DNA of 23,594 nt from Ophiothrix spiculata (GCA_000969725.1 JXSR01S066279.1); one strand, 5' to 3'; shown: positions 1 to 7,494, counted from the stretch's first letter. Translations and numbers: made by a program. Notes: a model not told the origin generated them from the letters alone.

Positions 1-119
1 AGAAGAGCAGAGTGGCCTTTGCATTAATGTGTGCAGGAAAGTAAGTAGGCTAGACTTGTTTCAAGTCTATCAGGAGGACAGAAGAGCAGAGTGGCTTTTG
101 CATTAATGTGTGCAGGAAA
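1..119 (+). CDS. ABCF3: ABCF3-like exon with ABC signature, tandemly duplicated (partial at window edge)
   Basis: The exon encodes the signature (C-loop) of the second nucleotide-binding domain of an ABC-F ATPase: positions 61-119 read SSLSGGQKSRVAFALMCAG, with LSGGQ the diagnostic motif that contacts ATP across the NBD dimer. The donor is GTAAG at 120. The exon leaves two bases (aa) that join the first base of the next exon at 638, in frame. The same text, from QKSRV to the donor, also occurs at 1-40 with its own GTAAGT at 41, so a 79-bp unit is repeated with one visible substitution (gcc/gct at 17-19 and 96-98). The in-frame TAG at 46-48 means both copies cannot be read through as one exon; either donor gives the same protein. 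The true 5' border lies before the window or at an AG at 47-48 or 64-65. Family assignment rests on my knowledge of ABCF3 and is firm; the splice choice is inference. Confidence 0.85.
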
Positions 120-637
120 GTAAGACTTCTTTTTTGAAGTAGTTTTACTTTTCCCATGTCTCATTGGAGTCAAATTCATATTCTTTTTTCTTGGTTATCT
201 GACTTGATTGAAGCCTCGTTTTGTTTTTGTTTGTTTTTGTTTATGTTTAACTTTTTCACTCTGGAAAAAAGCTACTCACAGTGGCTCGCAAAAGCGTGCA
301 TGATTGGACGGGATTAATTTCCAGCCTTGCCAATAAAAACGTTTATAAAAAAAGTGAAGAAAATCGGAAATCAGCCTGTAACTGCCTGATACAAATAGGT
401 ATCTAGCGACATCATCAATTTTGGCAAAAAGAATAATCCTGGCGATCTACAGCTATCATAAGTGAACACCCTGTGGCGCTCCGAGCGGCTTTACATCCAA
501 ATAGAGCATTTTGTGACAAAGATATTCAAGGACGAAAGAGTTAAGAGATTCAACTCCTCACAATATAGGTTGAATATACTCTTCATATTGCAATAGATAC
601 TGACCATATTTTTGATTTTGATATCTTATTTTTTCAG
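120..637 (+). other. ABCF3 intron, no recognised content
   Basis: Intron between the signature exon (donor at 120) and the Walker B exon (acceptor ending at 637). It contains T-rich runs with repeated gtttttgttt near 220-245. I see no coding frame, RNA gene or inverted-repeat element in it. Confidence 0.7.
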
Positions 638-725
638 TCCTAATTTCTTCATACTTGACGAACCTACTAACCATCTAGATATTGCCACAGTAGAAGCATT
701 AGGGAATGCCTTAAACAAATTCAAG
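638..725 (+). CDS. ABCF3: ABCF3-like Walker B / D-loop exon
   Basis: An 88-nt exon with a T-rich acceptor (ttttttcag ending at 637) and donor GTGAGT at 726. Translated after the split first codon it reads PNFFILDEPTNHLD followed by IATVEALGNALNKFK. ILDEP is Walker B with the catalytic glutamate, and NHLD is the D-loop, both with the wording typical of ABC-F proteins. In human ABCF3 this stretch directly follows the signature segment, as here. ABC-F proteins have two NBDs and no transmembrane domain. They act on ribosomes or in the cytosol, and ABCF3 is best known for interferon-linked antiviral and proliferation phenotypes in mammals. No disabling change is visible. The exon keeps frame with both neighbours. 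Confidence 0.92.
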
Positions 726-751
726 GTGAGTGGATCATTTTTAAAATAATA

Positions 752-1137
752 GCCATGTTTTCAAAGCCTTGAATGATATAGCTCCCAGCTACCTGTCTTG
801 TCTTCTGCATCTTCAAAATACTGAATTGACAGAATATGAGCAAAGACTGCACTCTTCCTCACACCAAACCAAACTCATTGTTTCCAGATTATTACAACAT
901 GCTAGTGACATGATCTTTACTGTTGCAGCTGCTCGACCGTGGAACGATCTCCCCCATGTGTCTGCTTGAAGCTCAGTCCTTACCTATGTTTACATGGAAA
1001 CCAAAATCTAAATTGTTCCCATAACTTTGCTCCCCTTTGTATTTCTATTGTTGCTTTGTATTTAGGTTTTTCATTGCAAAGCACTTCATTCTTTATGGAG
1101 CACTATATTAATGCTTGTGTTGTAATAAAAATAATAA
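752..1137 (+). mobile_element. L2/CR1-type LINE, 5'-truncated 3' end
   Basis: Reading from 754, the frame gives HVFKALNDIAPSYLSCLL and, after about 40 residues, AAARPWNDLPHVS ending in a TGA at 967-969. This pattern (LN-x-APSYL ... A-x-R-x-WN-x-LP) is the familiar C-terminal tail of reverse-transcriptase proteins of CR1/L2/jockey-like LINEs. About 170 nt of 3' UTR follow, ending in gcactatattaatgc and a short A/T-rich run ataaaaataataat at about 1125-1137, as in L2/CR1 elements whose 3' ends finish in a short repeat. Only the last ~70 codons remain. The copy begins about 25 nt inside the intron, in sense orientation with the host gene. It is a dead 5'-truncated insertion. Confidence 0.75.
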
Positions 1138-1206
1138 TTTTCATACCTTAAGTAGTACTTTTGAATATGCTATGGCTGATGATATGTTGTGATCAAAGTT
1201 TGAGCA

Positions 1207-1282
1207 GATATTGCTATGTGCTTCTGATGAGTGAGGCCCTTCGGCCTTACGAAACAAATGTGTAAAGATATGTAGTTATATC
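1207..1282 (+). ncRNA. Type I hammerhead self-cleaving ribozyme (predicted)
   Basis: All conserved core bases are present. CTGATGA (1224-1230) is followed by stem II of 8 bp (GTGAGGCC 1231-1238 with GGCCTTAC 1243-1250, one G-T wobble, loop CTTC), then GAA (1251-1253). Stem III is short: ACA (1254-1256) pairs with TGT (1261-1263) around loop AATG. H17 is A at 1264, so cleavage would follow 1264. Stem I is open: AAG 1265-1267 pairs with CTT 1221-1223, ATA 1268-1270 with TAT 1215-1217 (bulge GTG on the 3' side), and ATATC 1278-1282 with GATAT 1207-1211 across an internal loop. Type I hammerheads with a minimal stem III are known from Penelope-like elements and metazoan retrozymes. This one lies in sense orientation inside the ABCF3 intron. 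It was found by eye; no covariance search was run. Confidence 0.8.
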
Positions 1283-2406
1283 GAAGAAATCCAATATTAT
1301 ATGTCTCTTGACGCCTCAAGCTTGCACATACATATGGTGGCATGTCATTAAGTGGGTATGCTAAAAAGGTGGTGTTGTTACATTTTTTCATGGGTTCTCA
1401 AACTTAATTTGATGTAAATTCACTATTCCTTGGCCTATGGACTTGTTTTATGTCTCATTTGAAAGCTTACACTTTCTGCTATTTGTGGTGTTAATTTGGT
1501 CTTCATGGGTTACATAATTTAAGAGCGACAATGGTTTGAACTTGGCAGTACAAGGGTGGTGGTGCAGATAGCCAAAATTGAGAAAATCACAATTTCGGAA
1601 GGTTTGACACTGCTGGAACATTCACAAATGGATTCTGTGACCTCAAATACATTTAGATAATCACCAACATGGCTAAAATTTGGTATATAATTACAGTAAA
1701 TTGGCAAATTTATCATTTTTAGACCTTCCTCAGACCCAACCCCTCAAATCTGTTTTTTGGGCAGCACTTTCTCATTTCTTATCCGATTTTGACAATTTTG
1801 GTGTCAAAATGTCCAGGGGATCAAGCTGCATCAAATAAGAGTTAAGACAGAATGATTTGAAACGTGCCATATTTCTCCCCTTGTATAGCCCGACTCTAAT
1901 TAATTGAAGGTCATTAACACCAAGACCCTAAGGGGTCTGTTTCAAGTTTAATGCATCACAGTAACTATTAAAGTGTTAAGAACGTATCCTGAAAAAATGA
2001 ACTGTTTACCATTAATCATTCCAATTAATGACTTGTTTTAGTAAAAACGGGCAATTTTGAGTAAAACGCATTTAAAAATTACAGTTTGCATTGCTGTTTA
2101 TGGAGTAAATAACCATTAATTAGCCCATTATGCCAAAACAAAAGTGATATTTGGCTAAAAAGTTACTTGAATTGAAAGAGATCAATAATATCAACATCAT
2201 ATCAAAAAATTGTTTTTTTGACCATGTAACACTTTTTTGACCCAACTCATGAAATGCCACCATATGGCTTTAATAGTGTCTTTCAAAATTTTGTTTCTAC
2301 CACTATACATAATCTTACTTTAAATAACAGTTGAAGTTGGCTTTTTGCAGTGTTCATATGTTTTTACAAGATTCTTAACAAATTTTCTTTCTTTTGTTCA
2401 TTGTAG

Positions 2407-2565
2407 GGAGGAGTCATATTAGTATCTCACGACGAGAGTCTTATACGAATGATTTGCAAGGAATTATGGGTATGCAACAATAACACGGTCAAATCAATGG
2501 AGGGTGGACTCGACGAGTACAAGAAGATGGTGGAAGCAGAATTTGCCAGTCAGATGAAGAACTGA
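2407..2565 (+). CDS. ABCF3: ABCF3-like terminal exon (H-loop, C-terminus, stop)
   Basis: Acceptor ttgtag ends at 2406. The exon opens in phase 0 with GGVILVSHDESLIR; VSHD is the H-loop (switch histidine) of NBD2. It continues with MICKELWVCNNNTVKSMEGG and a short charged tail ending FASQMKN before TGA at 2563-2565. The spacing from Walker B to H-loop and the ICKELWVC segment match the C-terminal end of ABCF3, and the tail length is normal for the family. With the exons at 61-119 and 638-725 this makes an uninterrupted reading frame from signature to stop, so nothing suggests this copy is broken. The last ~45 coding nucleotides (from 2521) align in phase with the first unit of the tandem array downstream. 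I could not identify a clear poly(A) signal. Confidence 0.92.
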   Translation, partial: GGVILVSHDESLIRMICKELWVCNNNTVKSMEGGLDEYKKMVEAEFASQMKN

Positions 2566-2620
2566 ATAGTCACAGAAAAGACATGTTATAGCCCAAGGTT
2601 TTGGCCCCAGAATGCAGTTA

Positions 2621-2794
2621 CAGTGGAACCTCATTAACACAAAATCACTGGGGCCAAAGAGTTTAGTTTGTGTTATCAGGATTTTATGTTATCCAATTGA
2701 ATTCACATAGGAAATCTATACTTGGGACTCAACATCTATTTTGTGTTGTCAGGGTTTTTGTGCTAACAGATTTTGTGTTAACGAGATTCCACTG
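2621..2794. mobile_element. TA-flanked MITE, pogo/Tc1-mariner-like ends
   Basis: The left end CAGTGGAACCTCATTAACAC and the right end (reverse complement CAGTGGAATCTCGTTAACAC) match in 18 of 20 positions, and the similarity continues for about six more bases. TA dinucleotides flank it at 2619-2620 and 2795-2796. CAGTGGAAyCTC ends with TA duplications are typical of pogo/Tigger-type Tc1-mariner elements. The 174-bp interior is non-coding, so this is a non-autonomous copy. It sits in the first unit of the tandem array, 55 bp after the ABCF3 stop codon. Confidence 0.85.
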
Positions 2795-2876
2795 TATAAC
2801 AAGAGCTCTGATGAAATGCTATCTGATGGAAGCTTAACCCTAACATTATAAAACTAAATGTTCAACATAAGATTAA

Positions 2877-3156
2877 GGGCATGTTCACACATGAGCATTT
2901 AGTCTAGCTATTTCACACACTGATGAGCCGCTTAAGAGCCAATTACAAGTGTGAATGTATATAGAAAGTGTCTGCCTATAGCGACGAAATTGATTTCAAG
3001 TCACTCAAAGTGTGTGTGTCTGCGCTCATGAGCCACTACTATTAAAGCGCAAGTTATATCCATGTATGAAATACATTGCTAAGTAGAGTCACTCTAGATC
3101 TGCTCGCACACAAACTAGGCACAAGTAGACATGACTATTATGTGTGAACAGAGCCC
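2877..3156. mobile_element. MITE-like inverted-repeat element
   Basis: The left end GGGCATGTTCACACATGA resembles the reverse complement of the right end, GGGCTCTGTTCACACATAA, with a one-base indel. The element is about 280 bp, non-coding, and interrupts the tandem array. I could not define a target-site duplication, so its borders and superfamily are uncertain. Confidence 0.55.
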
Positions 3157-3327
3157 AACTCCAAGGTGTTTGTCATAACCTTAAAATAGTATAATATATA
3201 TCAAAAGATGCAAAGATGTTACATGTTCGGGTTGAGAAAGCTCTCCCTCTTAGTGTGAACTTCATGTTCAAATGAAGTACTAAGGTTTCTGTCACCTTCA
3301 TGCAGTTATATCAAAAGCCCTGGGATA

Positions 3328-3911
3328 CCCTGGGGTCGATTTCACTAACATTACGATGCATCGTAGCTAACGAAGAGTTCAGCTCGTAACTACAACTAGA
3401 CTTCACAAAGACGTGAAAACCCTTCGTAAGTGTTCATCGCATCGTGAGGCATATGAATTATACATTAGAAAAATCTAAACCTTTGTTAACGCTGCTTGCG
3501 GTCACGAGGTGGTCGTAGCTAACGATGGGTTTTGGTCTTACGATGGGTTAACGATGCATTTTAACGTTAGTGAAATCGACCCCTGGTCACATAACCTTGT
3601 GGCGAGGTAACGATGTGTTTACGGCGTCATACCGGATAGAATTCAGCAGACACAGATCGCACACAGGCCGGTGACCGACCGGTGTAAGTGGTGTCCATAA
3701 GCCTTAGAGACGCCAGAAGCATTCCGAAAGAATTTAATTCTGAGTTAAAACCTTGAGGCTTGTATACGATGTCATCAGTTATGGTCTACTAATGACCGGT
3801 GACCGACCGGGCATCGCAAGAGCTGGCAAGCATTCACCGGTGTCATACCGATGTTATACCGGCTTCGGATTACCAGACATCGGTCGGCGACCAGGGGTTA
3901 TGTGACCAGGG
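3328..3911. mobile_element. Inverted-repeat element E2 (interrupted by E1)
   Basis: The outer ends are CCCTGGTCACATAACC (read from 3581, or from 3328-3333 across the insertion) and GGTTATGTGACCAGGG (3896-3911), a perfect 16-bp inverted pair. The GC-rich interior contains CCGGTGACCGACCGG twice (near 3668 and 3796). A second element, E1, is inserted in the terminal CCCTGG. E2 itself lies within the tandem array. No coding frame is evident. The exact left border depends on how the shared CCTGG is divided. Confidence 0.6.
3334..3581. mobile_element. MITE E1 nested in E2, 5-bp target duplication CCTGG
   Basis: Left GGTCGATTTCACTAACATTA and right reverse complement GGTCGATTTCACTAACGTTA differ at one position, and similarity runs on through ATGCATCGT. 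CCTGG occurs on both sides (3329-3333 and 3582-3586), as expected for a 5-bp target duplication, although the element at 5467-5873 also has CCCTGG beside its right end, so part of this could belong to the terminus. The interior is rich in cgta/taacga motifs and non-coding. GATTTCAC-starting palindromic elements of this type are common in marine invertebrate genomes. Confidence 0.7.
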
Positions 3912-4119
3912 TGTAAATGACGTCAGCTGGAGTAATAACACATGGCCTACCAATATGAGCTTAATGTTCACAGAAAAGATCTATTGACCAGGGTTTGACA
4001 TCTTAACACTATAATACATACAGCTTTAAAGTTGATATCAACTACAGGAATGAACTAAATGCTTACATGAAAGAGCTTGAGACCAAGGATTTTGTCCCCT
4101 TTTTGAGGCGTTTGATATA

Positions 4120-4240
4120 CAGGGGTTTGAGAACTCAGCAAAATAGTCATAATTTCAGCTTTTTCTTTCATTTTCATCCTATTTGGACATTTTGTCTCTA
4201 CTTTTAGCATTTTTTATCTGCTTATTCTCATGCACCCCTG
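4120..4240. mobile_element. Short TA-flanked MITE
   Basis: Ends CAGGGGTTTGAGAA and, on the other strand, CAGGGGTGCATGAGAA are inverted and flanked by TA at 4118-4119 and 4241-4242. The 121-bp length and TA duplication suggest a Tc1/mariner-type non-autonomous element. It interrupts the tandem array, and removing it restores the ~110-bp periodicity. Confidence 0.65.
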
Positions 4241-4499
4241 TATTTAACTGTGAAGATTTTCTAGAATTAAGGACAGGACAACCTTCTCAATATGATCTGA
4301 AATTTGTATAATAGAAACTAGACAAAGTGTTTGTCACTTTAGAGCAGTAATACCAAAAGCAAGCTCTGAAGATGACATCAACTAAGGTAGTGAAAGCTTC
4401 TAACATAAACTAAAAGTTCACATAAGACTTACAGAGGCCAAGGGTTATGTCTCCTTAACATAGTTGTACCGAAAGGTTTGAAGATAAATTGCAGGTGAT

Positions 4500-4675
4500 T
4501 TATAGTGCACTACGCGGCTCCCCTGACTTGTAATTCCACGCGGCCTCAGCACACTTAACAGTGCAGTTCTAATCATTGGGTTCAATCACAATCTGGACTC
4601 TGTGGGGCCAAAGGGCATAATGCGGCCTACATAAATTGGCGCAACCCTAGCTTGAGCAATTCACACCCTCATAGA
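4500..4675. other. Unassigned GC-richer block
   Basis: This stretch breaks the tandem array and is richer in GC than its surroundings. It contains gggttcaatcacaatc, which resembles a pol III B box, but I cannot find a matching A box or clear ends. It may be an old SINE remnant. Confidence 0.3.
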
Positions 4676-4679
4676 ATAT

Positions 4680-4924
4680 GTGATGACTCACCCCGAAAAA
4701 GGGGACGTTGCGACAAAGCACTTTTCGAGAAACTGGTGAAAATAGGCAGAAAAAGAAAATAAAGAGAATTTCCAGCAGATTTTCTGTTGTGAAATCTGAT
4801 TGCCTTGATCAATTTCAACAAGTAATGTGTCATTTTAAAGCTTAGAAAATGCTATAACAGATGAAATGATAAAATCAAAATTGATATCATCTGCAAAGTT
4901 CCCCCTTTTGGGGTGAGCCATCAC
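4680..4924 (+). mobile_element. 245-bp MITE, copy 1, target duplication ATAT
   Basis: Terminal inverted repeats begin GTGATGACTCACCCC at the left and GTGATGGCTCACCCC at the right (reverse complement). ATAT flanks both sides (4676-4679 and 4925-4928). A second copy of exactly the same length lies at 7495-7739 in the opposite orientation. The interior includes ATTGATATCATCTGCAAAGT near the right end. There is no coding capacity. A 4-bp duplication differs from the TA of mariner elements; a TA reading (TGTGATG ends) is possible here but not for copy 2. Confidence 0.85.
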
Positions 4925-4944
4925 ATATACAGATTTTGCACACT

Positions 4945-5035
4945 CAGCTCCAGCTGGACTCGAACACGGAACGATCAATATCTTATGTTTAACAGTCCAA
5001 GAACTAACCGACTGAGCTAACGAGAATTATGTATG
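4945..5035 (-). mobile_element. tRNA-derived SINE fragment (Asn-like)
   Basis: On the minus strand this reads TTAGCTCAGTCGGTTAG (A box) and GTTCGAGTCC (B box), with GGACTGTTAAACATAAG where the anticodon arm would be (GTT, Asn-like). The acceptor arm does not close, so it is a pol III promoter-bearing tRNA-derived repeat and not a working tRNA gene. It abuts the 245-bp MITE; no tail or target duplication was found. Confidence 0.55.
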
Positions 5036-5037
5036 AT

Positions 5038-5197
5038 ATTTGCTATTGTTGTTGGATTTAATTCGTGAACGCGTACTCAGAGCCTTGTGTGTACACGTGA
5101 ACTAAACAACCTTAAAAATATACGCTTGCGTCAGGGACCACTGCGTACTTGCTATAAACACGCATTCATAAATTAAATCCAACTATAATAGAGCAAA
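5038..5197. mobile_element. MITE-like inverted-repeat element
   Basis: GTTGGATTTAATTCGTGAAC at 5051-5070 is matched by the inverted GTTGGATTTAATTTATGAAT ending at 5183, and weaker similarity extends both arms outward to about 5038 and 5197. Length about 160 bp, non-coding, no clear target duplication. Confidence 0.6.
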
Positions 5198-5466
5198 GAA
5201 TCCCCATTCTTCAAATAGGAACTGAATGGTCACAAAAATGTTGACCATGGCTTTTCACCTCAACACTCTAATATGTCAAACGATGTTGAAGATGACTTGA
5301 ACTTGATTATTGAAAGCTTTGCTTTTACAATATGGAATAAATGTTCGCATGAAAGTGTATAAACCAAGGTAACATGTAAAGCATATAAAGATTTGGAGAT
5401 GACATTTTATAGAGTAATGAAAGCTCTCTTTCCCATTATGATCTGAATGTTCACATTAAAAAAACA

Positions 5467-5873
5467 GGCCGATTTCACAAACATTTAGCGATATTCGCTA
5501 ACTCTGTTTTGATTGCTAAATCAAAAAATGATCGCTAATTAGCGAGTATTTTTAACAATTTAGCAATCATTTTTGGAGTTAGCGATCGAAACAGGGGGGG
5601 GGGGGGGTAAAAGTGCGTTTACACTGTGACGTAGGGTAACGATGGGGGGTAACGTATTTGCACCTAAAAAGTTGTAACTGAAAACAACTGATAGTAACGA
5701 TAATGTGTGTGGCTAGCTGATTGTGTGAGCGTTAACTGACTTTAACTAACAATGACGGGCATAAAATTCAAAACTGCAATTCGCAGGTCTATGTTGCTTG
5801 TCGTTACCCCCAAGTTGTCACAGTGTAAACACACCTTTAGCGATCATCGCTAAATGTTAGTGAAATCGGTCCC
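5467..5873. mobile_element. Palindromic GATTTCAC-type element with a nested insertion
   Basis: Left CCGATTTCACAAACATTTAG and right (reverse complement) CCGATTTCACTAACATTTAG form near-perfect inverted ends, followed by repeated TTAGCGAT/ATCGCTAA palindromic motifs. Its termini are related to those of E1 at 3334-3581. The right part is split by another inverted-repeat element at 5609-5839, preceded by a run of 14 G (5594-5607). Confidence 0.7.
5609..5839. mobile_element. Inner nested MITE
   Basis: The left arm reads AAAAGTGCGTTTACACTGTG, and the right arm on the other strand reads TAAAGGTGTGTTTACACTGTG; both continue to GTAACG with a small offset. TTAGCGATC lies on both sides (5579-5587 and 5837-5845), but this could be host palindrome sequence instead of a target duplication. 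Length about 230 bp, non-coding. Confidence 0.6.
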
Positions 5874-6093
5874 TGGAATCCAAAAGTTTTACCAAAGCAT
5901 TAATACCAAAAACTCTGAAGCTGACTTCAACTGGAGCAATGTAAATTCAACTTTAAAGGCTTTGTGGTCAAGTTTGTAATTCATGGTTAGGGTATCTGCT
6001 CACTCCCATTTATTATGATTTTGTTTCGTTTTTAAGAATATTTTATCAATTTTTTTATGAAGCATATCATATCCAATGAATAGGATGCTTCAT

Positions 6094-6458
6094 AACAAGC
6101 ATATGTATTTTGTTCATTTGTGCATTTACAACTTATGCTGGCTTAAATTTTAGGATATGTTGACTGGTTGTAACAGGGTAATTTCTGTGAAATAACAAGA
6201 GATAGTGGGGCAATCTACACGGAGTGCAGATCCAGATGCATGCGCATCTCGTAGACTGCTTACACGTACGTGTGTACATAAGAGGGCTGTACAGCAGATC
6301 CGGATCTGACGCCTGTGTAGCCATGCAGCCTACTGCAAAGCAGCTTATGGAGATGTCCATTCATCTGGATTTGCACTCCTGTGTAGATTGCTCCAGTGTT
6401 ATTATCATAATAGTCCACCAATTTTTAGTACAAACCAGAGCACGCAATAGGTTATAGC
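6094..6458 (+). repeat. Dispersed repeat R, copy 1 (with MITE inserted)
   Basis: AACAAGCATATGTATT, GGATATGTTGACT and CAATTTTTAGTACAAACCA appear in the same order and orientation at 12166-12330. This copy is interrupted by the element at 6208-6394. The family is not identified; it carries no coding frame. Confidence 0.65.
6208..6394. mobile_element. MITE inside repeat R, probable target duplication AGTG
   Basis: GGGCAATCTACACGGAGTGC at the left pairs with the right end read on the other strand, GGAGCAATCTACACAGGAGT, with single-base indels; both arms continue through ATCCAGATG. AGTG flanks both sides (6204-6207, 6395-6398). The copy of repeat R at 12166-12330 lacks this insert, which serves as an empty-site comparison. 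Confidence 0.7.
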
Positions 6459-6531
6459 ATATATTGTTGCAAAATGTGCATATGTATCCTGTCAAATGCA
6501 TTCAAAATATTATGCTACAATAAATGGTAAC

Positions 6532-6864
6532 TCCAGCAAAGTGGAGCACTGTGGCACAGTGGTTAGAGCATTGGACTCATAATCGAGAGGTTGTGGGTTC
6601 AAGCCCCGGTCGGTTCACTGCAGTGTTGAGTCCTTGAGCAAGATTCTTTGTCCACATTGTTCCTCCCCACCCAGGTGTCAGAAATGGGTACCGGTATGTA
6701 AAAAGTACTGGGAAGGTAAATCAGACTCGTTTGTGCGGGAGGAGTGGCGTACCCCCCACAGACATACACAGAAGTGGAGTCTGGCCTAAACGCTAAGGAA
6801 ATGGAGATGGGCACCACGGCCGTTAGCAAATAAGCTTCGGTTTCGACTTTACCTACCTTACCTT
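6532..6864 (+). mobile_element. tRNA-derived SINE (Met-like head), 10-bp target duplication
   Basis: The head has A box TGGCACAGTGGTTAGAGC (6552-6569), CTCATAA in the anticodon position (CAT, Met-like) and B box GGTTCAAGCCC (6596-6606). A ~250-bp body follows, ending ACCTACCTTACCTTA. The direct repeat AAATGGTAAC occurs at 6522-6531 and 6865-6874, the expected mark of LINE-driven insertion. The internal pol III promoter is intact, so the copy may be recent. The acceptor stem does not form a tRNA. Confidence 0.88.
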
Positions 6865-6964
6865 AAATGGTAACCCTAGGGAGGCATTGACATGGAAAGG
6901 TGGTACTGGTGTGTATACACTGTCTGCCGCTCGATCCCTAGACATCATTTCAAGCACATTCTTC

Positions 6965-7075
6965 AGTCCACAGTTTTTTTTTTTGAAAATTCAGTTTCTA
7001 GACCCCCAATTCTAGCATAAGTTTGGAAATGTTTCGTGTAGGAGCTTAAATTTACCCCCCCCCCCCTTCCAAAAA
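6965..7075. repeat. Homopolymer-rich stretch
   Basis: Contains a T run near 6975, 12 C in a row at 7055-7066 and 9 A just after. No coding frame or element was recognised in 6866-7380 apart from these low-complexity runs. Confidence 0.7.
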
Positions 7076-7384
7076 AAAATAGCACTCAAGGGTCAATTTT
7101 AGGGTCACTTCAGTCCTTTTCAGAGTAAATTTTGATTTCCATAGACCCCAGATTCTGAAAATTGGAGGCCTTGTACCCCTACTAAAACCAAAGTTGGGTG
7201 GCCCTAAGGTGGTGCTTGATGGACAACTGAAATGGGGCGTAACTTAGTAGCTTTGATTTGTATCTTGACTGATTTTACTGTAGAAGAACTGTATGACAGT
7301 TGGTTTCTTGGTATTCCCCAAAATGTGTACATTTAAAGCGGTCTTTCTACTAAAAGATGAAAATATAGAGCTTTAGTTAAACCA

Positions 7385-7472
7385 TATTTGTTCTTGCAAT
7401 ATGGATAGATATCTATGGTTTGGTTTAGCACCCATCCATAGATATTTTTTCGTATTGCATAAAAACAAACAG
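7385..7472. repeat. Imperfect hairpin
   Basis: AGATATCTATGG (7407-7418) faces CCATAGATAT (7436-7445), and the arms extend outward through tgcaatat/gtattgca and tttgtt/aacaaa. It ends 23 bp before the 245-bp MITE copy 2. It may be a decayed small foldback element. Confidence 0.5.
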
Positions 7473-7494
7473 TGGGTCACAAATGTGATGGCTT

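Larger units (their letters stand above)
726..2406 (+). other. ABCF3 intron carrying a LINE tail and a hammerhead ribozyme
   Basis: Intron of 1681 nt between the Walker B exon and the terminal exon. Its first 410 nt hold a LINE 3' fragment (about 752-1137), and a hammerhead ribozyme core follows at 1207-1282; both are listed separately. From 1283 to 2406 I recognise no element, RNA gene or coding frame; the sequence is AT-rich and single-copy in this window. Confidence 0.75.
2521..5990 (+). repeat. Degenerate ~112-bp tandem repeat array, interrupted by MITEs
   Basis: Successive units share recognisable blocks: GATGACATCAACT near the unit start, then GTAATGAAAGCT, GTTCACATGAAAGA, ACCAAGG-TTTTGTC, and ATACCAAAAGCTCTGAA at the end. 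Unit starts are visible near 2521, 2810, 3214, 3919, 4031, 4371, 4483, 5291, 5398 and 5931. Intervals without insertions are 112 (3919-4031), 112 (4371-4483) and 107 (5291-5398). Subtracting the inserted elements brings others close to the same period: 2521-2810 minus 176 gives 113, and 4031-4371 minus 123 gives about twice 108. Units are strongly diverged. The first unit includes the end of the ABCF3 coding exon, so the array may have grown from this gene's 3' end. Confidence 0.65.

Noticed and set aside
41-65. A 25-nt intron between the two signature-exon copies
   Set aside because: Far too short for splicing; a tandem duplication explains it better.
2920-2927. CTGATGAG, hammerhead-like core box
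   Set aside because: No GAAA follows a stem II in the right place; the same is true of CTGATGAG at 8018-8025 and 23285-23292.
6552-6606. Possible tRNA-Met gene
   Set aside because: A and B boxes are good, but the acceptor stem does not close and a SINE body and target duplication surround it. The Ala-like (7829-7886) and Asn-like (4945-5035) heads fail for the same lack of a closed acceptor stem.
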